A stretch of DNA of 64,000 nucleotides from an uncultured Paracoccaceae bacterium (GCA_947500055.1 CANMQO010000004.1:331624-395623); one strand, 5' to 3'. Counted from the first letter of the stretch, positions 50,298-59,831 are shown. Translations and numbers: made by a program. The notes: generated by a model from the letters alone, not told the origin.

Positions 50298-50791
50298 GTT
50301 GCGGCGCCTTTGCCCGTGTCGTTCATATCCGCAAGCAGCCAAACCATGCGATCCAGAAACCAGAGTTTTGCCCCCATGGTCAGTGCCAGCCCGGCGGCCG
50401 TCCATCCTGTGTCCAGAACCCAAAGCCCGTAGATCAGCACACAAACACCGGCCCCGGCCCAAAGGTTCAATACCCATGCAACTTTTGCATGATGCGCGGG
50501 GATCGGCGTGCTGTTGCGGGCCAGCCAGACCCGTTCGCCCAGCACACCTTTGGTCATCCATGCGTCATTATGTACTGGGTTCCCAAACAGGCGCGGGTTG
50601 GCCCATGTCCAGATCACAACAAGCAGAACCAGCCAGAGCGCGCCCCAGCCGAGCCAGACCCTGCTCCAGACCGCGATGCAGAGAAGTGGCAGGACCGTGA
50701 TGCGTGACCAGCCGCTCCATGGGTTGGAATGTTTCGCCCATGTTGCATCATCCATGCCCATAAGACGCTCTGACAGTTTGCCGATATCCAT
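50294..50791 (-). CDS. DUF6653 family membrane protein
   Basis: 165 aa. Begins MDIGKLSERLMGMDDATWAKHSNPWSGWSRIT, and has four likely membrane segments: VLPLLCIAVWSRVW, LVLLVVIWTWAN, KVAWVLNLWAGAGVCVLIYGLW and GLALTMGAKLWFLDRMVWLL. The MGMDDATWAKHSNPWSGW block is the conserved region I associate with DUF6653. Function unknown. Coupled by ATGA to the acetyltransferase gene, and 21 bp after phzF-like. Confidence 0.7.
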   Translation of the reverse strand: MDIGKLSERLMGMDDATWAKHSNPWSGWSRITVLPLLCIAVWSRVWLGWGALWLVLLVVIWTWANPRLFGNPVHNDAWMTKGVLGERVWLARNSTPIPAHHAKVAWVLNLWAGAGVCVLIYGLWVLDTGWTAAGLALTMGAKLWFLDRMVWLLADMNDTGKGAAT

Positions 50792-50812
50792 CAGTGAGTT
50801 CCCCCTGTGATG

Positions 50813-51667
50813 CTACGGCAGGGTGAGTTTTCCCGCCATGGTGCGGATTGCCTGACCGCTGATTTTGACCGCCACGGGGGCGCCCATGGTGGTTGCTGCG
50901 ATGATCCGGGATGGTCGCCCCATTTCGACCCCTTGATGGATCGTCAGGTTCAAATCTGCCCCGCCAATTTCGGTCAGCAGCGCGCAGAGCGTTGCGGCGG
51001 CACTGCCGGTTGCGGGATCCTCTGGGATGTTGTCGAGGGGGGCGAACATGCGCGCATGGACCACATCGCCGTCCTGCACATAGGCATAAAGCGCGAAGTC
51101 GGTGCCTGCTGGGTATCTGGCGGCCCCTTTGCGCATGGCGTCGATGGCCGGAGTGATGGCAGCCAAGGCTGCCTTGTCAGTCAGGGCCACAATGACGAAG
51201 GGTAGCCCAAGTGACGCCTGTATTGGTGGGTGCGGATCGGTGTGGATGCTTGCCAGCGGCAAGTTCAAGCATTGGGCCACGAGGTCGATATCGGGTGTGG
51301 CGATCCGTTCCAGCGGTTGGCGTGTGGTAAAGGATGCGATATTCCCCGCAAAACTGCAGGGGATCGGACCGATCCCCAGTTCCAGAACCATCTCCCCCTG
51401 ATGCCCCAGATCGCGCAGGGCCAGCGCCGTGCCAATTGTTGGGTGCCCGGCAAAGGGAATTTCCATGGTCGGCGTGAAAATCCGTACCTTTGCGGTGTTG
51501 CCCGGATTGGTCGCTGGATAGACAAATGTCGTTTCCGAGAAATTGAATTCACGGGCAATGCGCTGCAAATCATCCTCGGGCAGGGTGGTTGCGTCGGGGA
51601 TCACCGCCAACTGGTTGCCGCCAAAAGCGGTTTCGGTGAAGACGTCATAGACAAGAAAGTCGGTCAT
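50813..51667 (-). CDS. PhzF family isomerase/epimerase-like protein
   Basis: 284 aa. Two-domain diaminopimelate-epimerase fold; the N-terminal YDVFTETAFGGNQLAVIPDA and EFNFSETTFV (with catalytic Glu) and IFTPTMEIPFAGHPTIGTA are family hallmarks, and DPATGSAAATLCALL lies near the C-terminus. Despite the name, most members are not in phenazine synthesis, and no phz genes are near. The start at 51667 overlaps the antiporter stop (ATGA). Confidence 0.88.
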   Translation of the reverse strand: MTDFLVYDVFTETAFGGNQLAVIPDATTLPEDDLQRIAREFNFSETTFVYPATNPGNTAKVRIFTPTMEIPFAGHPTIGTALALRDLGHQGEMVLELGIGPIPCSFAGNIASFTTRQPLERIATPDIDLVAQCLNLPLASIHTDPHPPIQASLGLPFVIVALTDKAALAAITPAIDAMRKGAARYPAGTDFALYAYVQDGDVVHARMFAPLDNIPEDPATGSAAATLCALLTEIGGADLNLTIHQGVEMGRPSRIIAATTMGAPVAVKISGQAIRTMAGKLTLP

Positions 51668-52914
51668 TGTAGTAACTCCGGTGTGCGGCCCATGCGTTCG
51701 GCGAGTGAAGCCACTGTCAGCCCCTGCACGATGATTGAAAAGATCACCACAATATAGGTGGCCGTGAGGATCAGCGGTTTCCATTCGTTTTCAGGCAGTG
51801 AAAGGGCCAGTGCGACGGATATCCCGCCTTTCAGCCCGCCCCATGTCATGATCGGGATCACCCCGGTAGAGAATTCCCGGAATGGTCGCAGCATCATCAC
51901 TGGCACAGCCACGGCGGCCAATCGGGCGACAAGCGCCAATGCGATGGCCGCGATTCCGGCGATGAAACTGTCCATGTCAAAGGCGATGGCAAATACCTCG
52001 ACCCCGATCAGCAGGAAGAGGACCGCGTTCAGGATTTCATCAATCAGCCGCCAGAAGGCATCAACGTAATGCGCGGTTTCCTCGGACATGCCGTGCCGTG
52101 TGCCCACATCGCCGATCAGCAGCCCGGCACAGACCGCCATGATCGGCGCCGAGACATGCAGGTAAACGGCGATCTGGTACCCCCCGAAGGCCAATCCAAG
52201 CGTGATCAGCACCTCTAGCGAATAGTCATCGATCCGCCGCATCACCCGGAAGGTCAGCCAGCCCAAAACGATCCCAAGGACGGCGCCACCGAGCGCCTCT
52301 TGGAAGAACAGTTGCGCCGCACCCGACAGCCCGCTGCCGTGATCATCCCCATGCGGGAAGGCCAGCCCGACCAGCACCAGAAAGACCACGTAAGCCACCC
52401 CGTCATTGAACAGGCTTTCGCCGGCGATCTTGGTTTCCAGTGACTTTTGCAGGTTCGCCTCGCGCAGGACCCCCAGCACCGCCACCGGATCGGTGGGAGA
52501 GATCAGCGAACCGAATACAAGTGCGATCATGATCGGCATGCCGGTCAGCCATGAAAACCCGTAACCCACGATGGCCGTTGAAAGCCCGATTCCGATAGTG
52601 GCCATGAGCATCACGATGACCCATTCGCGTTTCAGATCGGCCAGCCGCACATGCAGGGCCCCCGCGAAGAGCAAAAGACCCAACATGCCCTCCAGCAGGG
52701 CCTCTGAAAATTCGATTTCCAGCACTTCGGCCCGCACCGCATCGGCCACCCCGAGGGCCGGTGCCGCCAGGTCAAGCCCCATCAGTGCCAGTGATGCCAA
52801 AAGTGCCACGACAAGAATCCCGATGGCCGATGGCAACCGCAGAAACAGGTAGTTGATCGCCCCGAATGCGCCCGCCAGCACGATCAGAAGTGAAGTGATT
52901 TGCAGGATTGTCAT
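51664..52914 (-). CDS. Cation:proton antiporter (NhaP/CPA1 family)
   Basis: 416 aa, about 12 membrane helices. Signatures: FGSLISPTDPVAVLGVL and LETKIAGESLFNDGVAYVVFLVLV, holding the conserved ND pair of CPA1 antiporters. Exchanges Na+ or K+ for H+, important in marine bacteria. Start at 52914 (MTILQITSLLIVLAGAF); an upstream in-frame start at 53040 would run into the next gene. Heads a minus-strand run antiporter-phzF-DUF6653-acetyltransferase. Confidence 0.92.
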   Translation of the reverse strand: MTILQITSLLIVLAGAFGAINYLFLRLPSAIGILVVALLASLALMGLDLAAPALGVADAVRAEVLEIEFSEALLEGMLGLLLFAGALHVRLADLKREWVIVMLMATIGIGLSTAIVGYGFSWLTGMPIMIALVFGSLISPTDPVAVLGVLREANLQKSLETKIAGESLFNDGVAYVVFLVLVGLAFPHGDDHGSGLSGAAQLFFQEALGGAVLGIVLGWLTFRVMRRIDDYSLEVLITLGLAFGGYQIAVYLHVSAPIMAVCAGLLIGDVGTRHGMSEETAHYVDAFWRLIDEILNAVLFLLIGVEVFAIAFDMDSFIAGIAAIALALVARLAAVAVPVMMLRPFREFSTGVIPIMTWGGLKGGISVALALSLPENEWKPLILTATYIVVIFSIIVQGLTVASLAERMGRTPELLQ

Positions 52915-52963
52915 GCATGCCCCCGGGTTGTGTTGATCATGGGCTAACATGGGGCTGCGCCCT

Positions 52964-53761
52964 TTAGAACCCCGGGAGCCGCAGCCACGTCCCCCCAAGC
53001 GCCCGGATCGCAGCACCGCTGCCGATCTTGAACCGGGCAAGACCGGGTGCGTTTTCGGTATCGACCGTCCCGAGATCGAGCCGGGTACAGCCCATATCCG
53101 CGAAATGGTCCGCCGCCTGCATCAGGATCGCGTGATGCGCATTGCAGGCGCGCCCCTGATCGCTGGTCCATCCCAGGTGGTAGGTCGCGACCGGCCCGTG
53201 CCGCAAAAACAGCATGGCCGCGATCATGTCTTGTTTGCGCTTGGCCGCAAAGACCATGACATCGCCCGGTTTGATCACCGCATAAGCCTGCACGATGCTA
53301 TGGGGCAGCGCCCGGAACCGTTTGCTGCGTTGCTGCGCCTGATCGGCCTGCAACAGCCAGCCGTGTAACGCATTGTCAAAGGTGGTTTGATGCAAGTGCA
53401 GCCTTGACTTCTGGGCCTTGCGCCATGCGTTGCGCCATTTGCCATGCGTTGCGCCCAGTCGCTGTGTCGCGTCGCCGCGCAGATCAAGTTCGGCCACATG
53501 GGCGGGCGTCATGATCTGCCGGAAGCCTGCCTGTCTGTAGATGTCACTGGCGGATTCGGCATTCAGCATCCGGACAGGGCTGTCGCGCAGGGTTTGCGCG
53601 TTTTCCTGCTGCCAGATCGGCCCGCGTGGCGCGAAGCCGATGCCGAACCTTTTGATGATCTGGGTCGGGGCCGCACCGGGGATGTTGATACGCCTGACCG
53701 GCGTGCCGATCAGCCCCAAAGCGGTGCCGAAGCTGGGATGTTGTTGCAAGGGCAATTCCAT
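52964..53761 (-). CDS. FemAB-like GNAT acetyltransferase
   Basis: 265 aa. Middle and C-terminal part (KWRNAWRKAQKSRL, MVFAAKRKQDMIAAMLFLRHGPVATYHLGWTSDQGRACNAHH, TRLDLGTVDTENAPGLARFK) match the GNAT_2/FemAB-like fold that transfers amino acids or acyl groups to peptidoglycan or envelope substrates. The start at 53761 (MELPLQQHPSFGTALGLIG) is reasonable. 49 bases before the antiporter gene, same strand. Substrate unknown. Confidence 0.78.
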   Translation of the reverse strand: MELPLQQHPSFGTALGLIGTPVRRINIPGAAPTQIIKRFGIGFAPRGPIWQQENAQTLRDSPVRMLNAESASDIYRQAGFRQIMTPAHVAELDLRGDATQRLGATHGKWRNAWRKAQKSRLHLHQTTFDNALHGWLLQADQAQQRSKRFRALPHSIVQAYAVIKPGDVMVFAAKRKQDMIAAMLFLRHGPVATYHLGWTSDQGRACNAHHAILMQAADHFADMGCTRLDLGTVDTENAPGLARFKIGSGAAIRALGGTWLRLPGF

Positions 53762-53807
53762 CCCCGCAGTTAAGCCATTTGAAACCTAAAACGTGGTTAA
53801 TCGGGCT

Positions 53808-53951
53808 ATGAAGAATCACAATGCGAAACCCGTCGCCGGAATTGTCGCCCCCGCGCCACGCCCGACCCCGCTGGGGGCTGCCGTCGTTGCAGCGATCATC
53901 ACATTTCCTATTGGGGTAATGCTGTTGGTGATGGAACTTGTGTTGTCGTAG
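53808..53951 (+). CDS. Unrecognised 47-aa membrane peptide
   Basis: ATG at 53808 opens 47 codons ending at a TAG. Residues 1-20 are polar and proline-rich (KPVAGIVAPAPRPTP), and 22-46 form a hydrophobic segment (LGAAVVAAIITFPIGVMLLVMEL). It is too short for standard gene calls. No strong ribosome-binding site is seen, so coding status depends on conservation. It is divergent from the FemAB-like gene. Confidence 0.5.
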   Translation: MKNHNAKPVAGIVAPAPRPTPLGAAVVAAIITFPIGVMLLVMELVLS

Positions 53952-53988
53952 TCTCGAAATCAGGAGGGTTAGTGGCCGTGAACGCAGG

Positions 53989-54480
53989 CTACGGAAGCTC
54001 CCCGAAAATTGGAAACGCGGCCCAGAAGAAGTAGAAGAAGGAGAGAATATTCAGCACCTTGCCCAATGAGGAAGGGTGCCGCCTATGAGCGACCCACGCC
54101 AATAACGAAAGCAGGATCAGACCGATTACATGCAAAGTAAACACGGCTGCAACGTGAGCCACACCCATATAGCGCAGCCCAAATTCCAACCCACTCCAAA
54201 AGTAGAATGGTGTCAGGACCCAAAGCAACCCAAGAAACCAGATCTGCGCGGTTAGGTAGGTGTTTTCATCGTGAAGCAGCCAGAACTGAAGGACAAAGAG
54301 CGTGGGGATGATAGCTACGATCCACCCTCCAGCTAAAAACAACAGCAATAAAGTGTGCAGCGGCAATGGGCTGAGAGGGGTCGCGCCACCTGTCAAGAAG
54401 ACAGGCAATGGAGACAGTGCGGTGACCATTGCTCCCACGATGTACCAGGTGACCGTGGGCGCGAATGCGTGTTGTGCCAT
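53989..54480 (-). CDS. Unrecognised four-helix membrane protein
   Basis: 163 aa from the ATG at 54480, which follows AGGAGG by 7 bases; the in-frame ATG at 54537 has none. Hydrophobic segments lie at about 10-30, 44-68 (LLLLFLAGGWIVAIIPTLFVL), 79-97 and 108-132, with the C-terminal SFFYFFWAAFPIFGELP possibly a fifth. I do not recognise the family; no catalytic motif is visible. It is 76 bp past the tyrS stop in the same direction, so may be co-transcribed with it. Confidence 0.6.
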   Translation of the reverse strand: MAQHAFAPTVTWYIVGAMVTALSPLPVFLTGGATPLSPLPLHTLLLLFLAGGWIVAIIPTLFVLQFWLLHDENTYLTAQIWFLGLLWVLTPFYFWSGLEFGLRYMGVAHVAAVFTLHVIGLILLSLLAWVAHRRHPSSLGKVLNILSFFYFFWAAFPIFGELP

Positions 54481-54556
54481 CAACAATCCTCCTACAATGC
54501 TGACAATTGATCTACCTGATGCGGCAGCTTCAGGCATCCAAAAGTAGATGTAGAGG

Positions 54557-55807
54557 CTAACCCAGTTGCACCAGCGCGTGCCGTTTCTTGCCTGCGCTGA
54601 GCTTCAGCGGTTGGGTCAATGCGGCGGCGTCGATCATCAGCCCGGTGTCGGTCAGGGGGGCGTCGTTCAGCCTTGCGCCGTTTTCGGCGATCAGGCGCTT
54701 TGCCTCTTTACCGGATTTGGCCAGACCGGATTTCACGATCAGTTGCACGATGGACATGCCGTCGCCCAGATCATCCGCTGTCAGGGTCAGGGTTGGCAGG
54801 TCGTCGCCAACGCCGCCTTTTTCAAAGACCTCGCGTGCTGTCGCCTCTGCCGCTGCGGCTGCGTCGGCCCCGTGCAGCAGGGTTGTGACCTCATTGGCGA
54901 GGATGATCTTGGCTTCGTTGATCTCTGACCCTTGCAATGCGCCCAGCCGGTCGCATTCCTCGACCGGCAGTTCGGTGAAGAGTTTCAGGAATTTGCCGGT
55001 GTCGGCATCGGTGGTGTTGCGCCAGAATTGCCAGAATTCGTAGGGCGACAGCATATCACCATTGAGCCATACAGCGCCGCCCTGGCTTTTACCCATCTTA
55101 CGCCCGTCACTGGTGGTCAGGAGCGGGGTTGTGAGCCCGAATATTTCCTGTTCCGCGACCCGGCGTGTCAGGTCGATCCCGTTGACGATATTGCCCCATT
55201 GGTCGCTGCCGCCCATTTGCAGCAGACAGCCATAGCGCCGGTTGAGTTCAAGAAAGTCATAGGCCTGAAGGATCATGTAGTTGAATTCGAGGAAGGACAG
55301 GGATTGTTCCCGGTCGATCCGCGATTTCACCGATTCAAACGACAGCATGCGGTTGACCGAAAAATGCCGCCCGATGTCCCGCAGGAAGGACAGGTAATTC
55401 AGGTCATCCAGCCACTCGGCATTGTTGAGCATGATCGCGTCATTCGACCGGTTGCCGTAGTTGAGGTATTTCGCGAACACCTCTTTCATCCCGGCGATAT
55501 TGGCGTCGATGGCGGCATCATCCAGCAAAGGCCGTTCTTCGGACCTAAAGGAGGGATCACCGACCTTTGTCGTGCCGCCGCCCATCAGGGTGATCGGCTT
55601 GTGCCCGGTCTTTTGCAGCCAGCGCAGCACCATGATGTTCATCAGGTGCCCGACATGCAGCGATTTGGCGGTCGCATCATAGCCGATATAGGCGGGCACG
55701 ATCCCGTTGCTCAGCGCCTCATCAAGGCCCTGATAATCCGTGCAATCGGCCAGAAAGCCGCGTTCCATCATGATGGCGATGAAGTCGGATTTGGGATGGT
55801 AGGTCAT
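54557..55807 (-). CDS. tyrS: Tyrosine--tRNA ligase
   Basis: 416 aa class I synthetase. HIGH-type motif is [13 protein letters not shown], and KMSKS-type is [40 protein letters not shown] contacts tyrosine; the C-terminal S4 domain ([29 protein letters not shown]) binds tRNA. Start at 55807. Divergent from anmK over 63 bp. Confidence 0.97.
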   Translation of the reverse strand: MTYHPKSDFIAIMMERGFLADCTDYQGLDEALSNGIVPAYIGYDATAKSLHVGHLMNIMVLRWLQKTGHKPITLMGGGTTKVGDPSFRSEERPLLDDAAIDANIAGMKEVFAKYLNYGNRSNDAIMLNNAEWLDDLNYLSFLRDIGRHFSVNRMLSFESVKSRIDREQSLSFLEFNYMILQAYDFLELNRRYGCLLQMGGSDQWGNIVNGIDLTRRVAEQEIFGLTTPLLTTSDGRKMGKSQGGAVWLNGDMLSPYEFWQFWRNTTDADTGKFLKLFTELPVEECDRLGALQGSEINEAKIILANEVTTLLHGADAAAAAEATAREVFEKGGVGDDLPTLTLTADDLGDGMSIVQLIVKSGLAKSGKEAKRLIAENGARLNDAPLTDTGLMIDAAALTQPLKLSAGKKRHALVQLG

Positions 55808-55870
55808 TTGATTGTTCCAGTGCTTTGCGTCATGCAGTCTATAGAGAGGTCGATTGCCAAGGGAAAGTGG

Positions 55871-56962
55871 ATGTTGAAAACCGATGTCGTCACAGCATTG
55901 GGCACCATGTCCGGCACATCACTGGATGGCGTGGATGCGGCCATTTTGCGCACTGATGGCCGGCGCATTCAAGGGTTTGGTCCGGTGGATTATCGGGCTT
56001 ATACCCCCGAAGAGCAGGCGGTGTTGCGGTCCGGTCTTGGCCGTTGGCAGGATGATGATGTTGCCGCGGTGGCCACCGTGGTCGAGGAGGCGCATTTCGC
56101 GCTGATGCGTGGCTTTGAGGGAGTGGATATTGCCGGGTTTCATGGCCAGACACTTGCCCATGATCCTGATGGGCGCCGCACCCATCAATGCGGCGACGGT
56201 GCGCGGCTGGCAGCCGCGCTGGACCTACCCGTGGTCTGGGATTTTCGCAGCGCAGATGTAAGCCGGGGCGGGCAGGGTGCGCCGCTGGCGCCGTTTTATC
56301 ATTTTGCGCTGGCCAAGTGGATCGGGGCGGAGCAACCCGTCGCGTTTTTGAACCTTGGCGGTGTGGGCAATCTGACATGGGTGGATCCGACGTTTGATGC
56401 CCCGGAGGAGGCGGGTGCCCTGATCGCCTTTGATACCGGCCCGGCCAATGCCCCGATTAACGATCTTATGCGATCCCGAACCGGGGCGGCGTTTGATGAG
56501 GGCGGTGCGTTGGCGGCGCAGGGGCAGGCTGATGCGCAGGTGTTGGCTGCATTTGCGGCCGATCCTTATTTTGCGCGTACGCCGCCTAAATCGTTGGATC
56601 GCGATGCGTTTGCCAGTCTGACTGAGGCTGTTACGGCGCTGCCGATTGCGGATGCGGCGGCGACGCTGACCCAGGCCGCAGTGCAAGCGGTGGCCGGTTC
56701 GATGGCGCATTGTCCTGCATCGCCGCAAACGGTCTATGTCACCGGCGGCGGGCGGCGCAATGCAACGATGATGGCGGGATTACGCGACGCGCTGAATTGT
56801 GATGTTCACCCGGTTGAAAAGGCGGGGCTGGATGGCGATATGCTTGAGGCGCAGGCATTTGCCTTTCTGGCTGTGCGAGTCGCCTTAGGGTTGCCGACAT
56901 CGGCGCCGGGCACGACCGGTGTTGGCGCGCCAACGGGCGGTGGGACGGTGTCCAGGCCTTAA
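55871..56962 (+). CDS. anmK: Anhydro-N-acetylmuramic acid kinase
   Basis: 363 aa. Phosphorylates and opens 1,6-anhydroMurNAc, recycling cell wall. N-terminal [21 protein letters not shown] is the ATP-phosphate motif, [13 protein letters not shown] follows, and [13 protein letters not shown] and [12 protein letters not shown] are conserved. The ATG at 55871 follows AAGGGAAAG; the frame stays open for 939 bases further upstream, but that part is only antisense to tyrS. Confidence 0.95.
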   Translation: MLKTDVVTALGTMSGTSLDGVDAAILRTDGRRIQGFGPVDYRAYTPEEQAVLRSGLGRWQDDDVAAVATVVEEAHFALMRGFEGVDIAGFHGQTLAHDPDGRRTHQCGDGARLAAALDLPVVWDFRSADVSRGGQGAPLAPFYHFALAKWIGAEQPVAFLNLGGVGNLTWVDPTFDAPEEAGALIAFDTGPANAPINDLMRSRTGAAFDEGGALAAQGQADAQVLAAFAADPYFARTPPKSLDRDAFASLTEAVTALPIADAAATLTQAAVQAVAGSMAHCPASPQTVYVTGGGRRNATMMAGLRDALNCDVHPVEKAGLDGDMLEAQAFAFLAVRVALGLPTSAPGTTGVGAPTGGGTVSRP

Positions 56963-57024
56963 CGGGTGCGCCACAAAAATGTCCGATTTTCTGGTAAAAG
57001 ACCGGCAAATTTCCGCTAATTCAC

Positions 57025-57078
57025 GTGATATCACCAGATTGTTTCAGGATTGGGCGGTAGTTGGCCTAATTTTGGCCA
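57025..57078. promoter_or_regulatory. Palindromes before the outer membrane protein gene
   Basis: GTGATATCAC (57025-57034), a perfect 10-bp palindrome, and TGGCC-N7-GGCCA (57062-57078). They lie about 110-165 bp upstream of the start in a 227-bp gap. Short enough to be chance; listed as candidates only. Confidence 0.3.
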
Positions 57079-57189
57079 TAATCCTTACCAGAATCTGCCC
57101 ATGACGATCACACAAGCGTGAGGGGTGTTTAACTTTTGTCTGGAGGTGCCAAGTAAGCGTCACGGTAACCCGATTAACGGAGAAAAAGA

Positions 57190-57819
57190 ATGAAACCGAC
57201 ATTGAAAACCGCTCGCTTGAGTTTGATCGCTCTTCCTTTGGCCATCTTTGGTGGCATGGCAACAGCGGGCGGTCTGTCTGAGCCAATTGCGGCCCCGGCA
57301 CCGGCCCCAATTCCTGCGCCTGTGCCTGTTCCGGTTGGCAGCGACTGGACAGGTTTTTACGCTGGTGGCCAGCTTGGCTACGGGCAAGTTGAGGCCGATG
57401 AATTGGACGGTGACACAGATGGCGCCACTTACGGTGTCCATGCTGGTTATCTTTACGACCTGGGCAGCGTTGTTCTGGGTGGTGAACTCGACCTTGATGG
57501 CACACAGATTGAAAATGACACCGATGGTGTTGCTGAAGTCGACACAGTAACCCGCGCCAAGCTGCGTCTTGGCTATGATGCTGGTGATTGGTTGCCTTAT
57601 GTGACGGCTGGTATCGCGCAAGCCCGCGTTTCGTCAGACAATGACGCGATCGATGGCGACGACACTGGTGGATTTGGCGGTCTGGGCGTGGAATACCGCC
57701 TGAGCGACAGCATCCGCGTTGGTGGTGAGGTTCTGCGTCACCAGTTCAACGATTTCAACGACAGTGGCGTTGATCTGGAAGCGACAACTGCAGCGGCACG
57801 GGTGTCGTTCCAGTTCTAA
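57190..57819 (+). CDS. Outer membrane beta-barrel protein (porin/opacity-like)
   Basis: 209 aa. Signal peptide (LSLIALPLAIFGGMATAGG), a proline-alanine-rich linker (PAPAPIPAPVPVPV), then an eight-strand barrel pattern: DWTGFYAGGQLGYGQVEA, YGVHAGYLYDLGSVVLGGELDL, AKLRLGYDAGDWLPYVTAGIAQAR and the C-terminal ARVSFQF with a terminal Phe that is the outer membrane insertion signal. Function structural or adhesive. GGAG before the ATG supports the start; a strong hairpin follows. Confidence 0.85.
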   Translation: MKPTLKTARLSLIALPLAIFGGMATAGGLSEPIAAPAPAPIPAPVPVPVGSDWTGFYAGGQLGYGQVEADELDGDTDGATYGVHAGYLYDLGSVVLGGELDLDGTQIENDTDGVAEVDTVTRAKLRLGYDAGDWLPYVTAGIAQARVSSDNDAIDGDDTGGFGGLGVEYRLSDSIRVGGEVLRHQFNDFNDSGVDLEATTAAARVSFQF

Positions 57820-57885
57820 TGAGATGACTGATGTCCGGTGGCCCGCGTCCCCTGTCCCATCTATCGGGCCAACCGGAACAGCCAG

Positions 57886-57916
57886 AAGAGCCCGCAGCGT
57901 AACGCTGCGGGCTCTT
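57886..57916. terminator. Bidirectional terminator
   Basis: AAGAGCCCGCAGC-gtaac-GCTGCGGGCTCTT, 13 perfect pairs, with TTTCATTATTT on the plus strand. It lies between the convergent outer membrane protein and PEP-mutase-like genes and can serve both. Confidence 0.85.
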
Positions 57917-57919
57917 TCA

Positions 57920-58732
57920 TTATTTGGTCAGCAAGGCGTCAATGACATCGCTGCTGATGCTTTTGCCAAGGCTTGAAAAGTCACCGTCCCCGAGCATATC
58001 TGTTGCGGCGTCGTGCATGGCCCTGTGGGTGATCCGTGCCAGCGATGACCCAAGCGAAATGCGTCCGACGCCAATGTCGGCGAAGTCCGAAAGGTTTTTC
58101 TTGCTGAAACGCCCGGCGACGAGCGCGTTTACGGGCGCGGTTGTTGCCTGAACGATTTGCGCAAGTGCCTCCATATCCGGTGGCATCGGCGCATAGAGGC
58201 AATCCGCCCCGGCCTGTTCAAAAGCTTGCAGCCGTTTGATGGCTTCGTGTGTGTCGTAGCTTCCGCACAGGATCCCGTCTGCCCGTGCTGTCAGCACGAA
58301 ATCATGTGGCAGGGCGCGGGCGGCGGCCGCTGCGGCCTTGATCCGTTCCGCTGCAAGATCAAAAGGGTAGGCGCTGTCACCGGGCAGCATTGTGTCTTCG
58401 ATACAGATGCCCGCCAGCCCGATCTCTGCCGCCATGCGCACGGTTTCGGCACAGGTGTCGGGGTCGTCACCAAACCCGTTTTCGAAATCACCCTGCACGG
58501 GGACATTGACGACCCCTAGAATTTCAGCCGCATGTGCGAGCGCTTCATCCCGGGTGAGGGTGCCCCCGTCGGGCCGTCCAAGGGTGAAGGCGTGGGCCGC
58601 GGATGAGGTTGCCAGCGAGGTTGCCCCCATCGCCTGCATCATCCGTGCTGACCCACGGTCCCAGACATTGATCATGATGGCCGGTTTCCCTTTGACATGC
58701 AGGTTGCGGAAGGTTTTGCCGATATCAGTCAT
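57920..58732 (-). CDS. Isocitrate lyase/PEP mutase family protein
   Basis: 270 aa TIM barrel. Substrate-loop signatures: INVWDRGSARMMQAMGATSLATSSAA, VQGDFENGFGDDP, GICIEDTMLPGD and LTARADGILC. Members cleave or rearrange C-C or C-P bonds; the KKCGH catalytic loop of true isocitrate lyase is absent, so an oxaloacetate-hydrolase or 2-methylisocitrate-like role is likelier. Coupled to ada by ATGA. Confidence 0.85.
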   Translation of the reverse strand: MTDIGKTFRNLHVKGKPAIMINVWDRGSARMMQAMGATSLATSSAAHAFTLGRPDGGTLTRDEALAHAAEILGVVNVPVQGDFENGFGDDPDTCAETVRMAAEIGLAGICIEDTMLPGDSAYPFDLAAERIKAAAAAARALPHDFVLTARADGILCGSYDTHEAIKRLQAFEQAGADCLYAPMPPDMEALAQIVQATTAPVNALVAGRFSKKNLSDFADIGVGRISLGSSLARITHRAMHDAATDMLGDGDFSSLGKSISSDVIDALLTK

Positions 58733-59781
58733 GCTGTTTTCCTTTGTGCATAGTGTCTTTCAAGATCAATCAGTTGTCTTTTGCGCCACAGCCCGCCTCC
58801 ATAACCGGTCAGCGATCCGTCGGCCCCGATCACCCGGTGGCAGGGGATGATCAGCGCGATCTGATTGGCACCGTTGGCGCGGGCGACGGCCCGCGTGGCC
58901 TGTGGCGCGCCCATGTCACGGGCAAGATCGCCATAGCTGCGCGTGGCCCCGGCGGGGATCTGGCGCAGTGCCATCCAGACGCTTTGCGTAAATGGGCTGC
59001 CATGCAGTGTCAGGGGAATGTCGAACCTGTCGTTGCTGCCGTCGAAATAGCCCTTCAAGGCCGTTTCGACCTGATCAGTGGTGTTGTGTCGCCCAATGCC
59101 GATCTGCCCCTTGGCGGCCTTGCGCAGTCGTTGCAGCGCTGCTGGCAGCGCCTTGCGGTCGGCAAATTCCAGAAGATGCAGGCTGCGTTTGTCGCAGACC
59201 GCGATCATCGGCCCGAGGGGCGTATCAATATGATCAGCCCGCAAAAGCGCATCTTTGGCAAAGCTGTTTGGTGCGGTTCCCATCAACCTTGCAAAGGCAC
59301 TGCGAAAGGCGGACGGGCTGTCAAAACCCGCGTCAAGCTGGGCGTCGATGACCTTGCCCGACTTCAGCGCGGTAAATCCGGTGGCCAACCGCCGCTGCCG
59401 CGCCATGTCAAGAAATGTGATCCCGAAGGCCCGTTTGAAGGCGCGCCGGATGGTGGATGGGTCATATCCCATGGCGATCACGTCCGTTTCAGACCAGCGG
59501 CGGTCGGGCTGCTGATCCAGCGCATCAAGCAATGCGGCGACCGCCGGATCGGGCTGTGACAGTGGCTGGCAGCGCTTGCATGGCCGAAAGCCTGCCGCGA
59601 TGCAGGCCCCCACATCGGGAAAGAAGGTGCAGTTTTCGGGTTTGGGTTTGCGTGCCGGGCAGATCAGTCTGCAAAACACCCCGGTTGAGCGGACCCCAAC
59701 ATAGGCCCGCCCGTCATAGGCCGGGTCGCGCTCCAGAAGGGCCGCATAAAGTGTTTGATCATTGGGTAGGTCAAAGAGCAT
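58729..59781 (-). CDS. ada: Bifunctional Ada: alkylation-repair transferase and activator
   Basis: 350 aa. N-terminal Ada zinc domain (residues about 5-72, STGVFCRLICPARKP with C36-type methyl acceptor, CKRCQ), then AraC-type helix-turn-helix (about 85-165, PSTIRRAFKRAFGITFLDMARQRRL) and C-terminal O6-methylguanine transferase with LIIPCHRVIGADGSLTGYGGG. Accepts methyl groups and then activates its own gene. The following gene, an ICL/PEP-mutase family member, overlaps by 4 bases, an unusual partner for ada. Confidence 0.93.
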   Translation of the reverse strand: MLFDLPNDQTLYAALLERDPAYDGRAYVGVRSTGVFCRLICPARKPKPENCTFFPDVGACIAAGFRPCKRCQPLSQPDPAVAALLDALDQQPDRRWSETDVIAMGYDPSTIRRAFKRAFGITFLDMARQRRLATGFTALKSGKVIDAQLDAGFDSPSAFRSAFARLMGTAPNSFAKDALLRADHIDTPLGPMIAVCDKRSLHLLEFADRKALPAALQRLRKAAKGQIGIGRHNTTDQVETALKGYFDGSNDRFDIPLTLHGSPFTQSVWMALRQIPAGATRSYGDLARDMGAPQATRAVARANGANQIALIIPCHRVIGADGSLTGYGGGLWRKRQLIDLERHYAQRKTA

Positions 59782-59831
59782 GACCTACCTATAAGCTGAT
59801 TCTGAGGCATGTGCCGCCTGAAATCGGGCGT

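Noticed and set aside
54932..55870. In-frame N-terminal extension of anmK (over 300 codons)
   Set aside because: It is wholly antisense to tyrS, which has all synthetase motifs, and AnmK proteins begin near the [10 protein letters not shown] motif.
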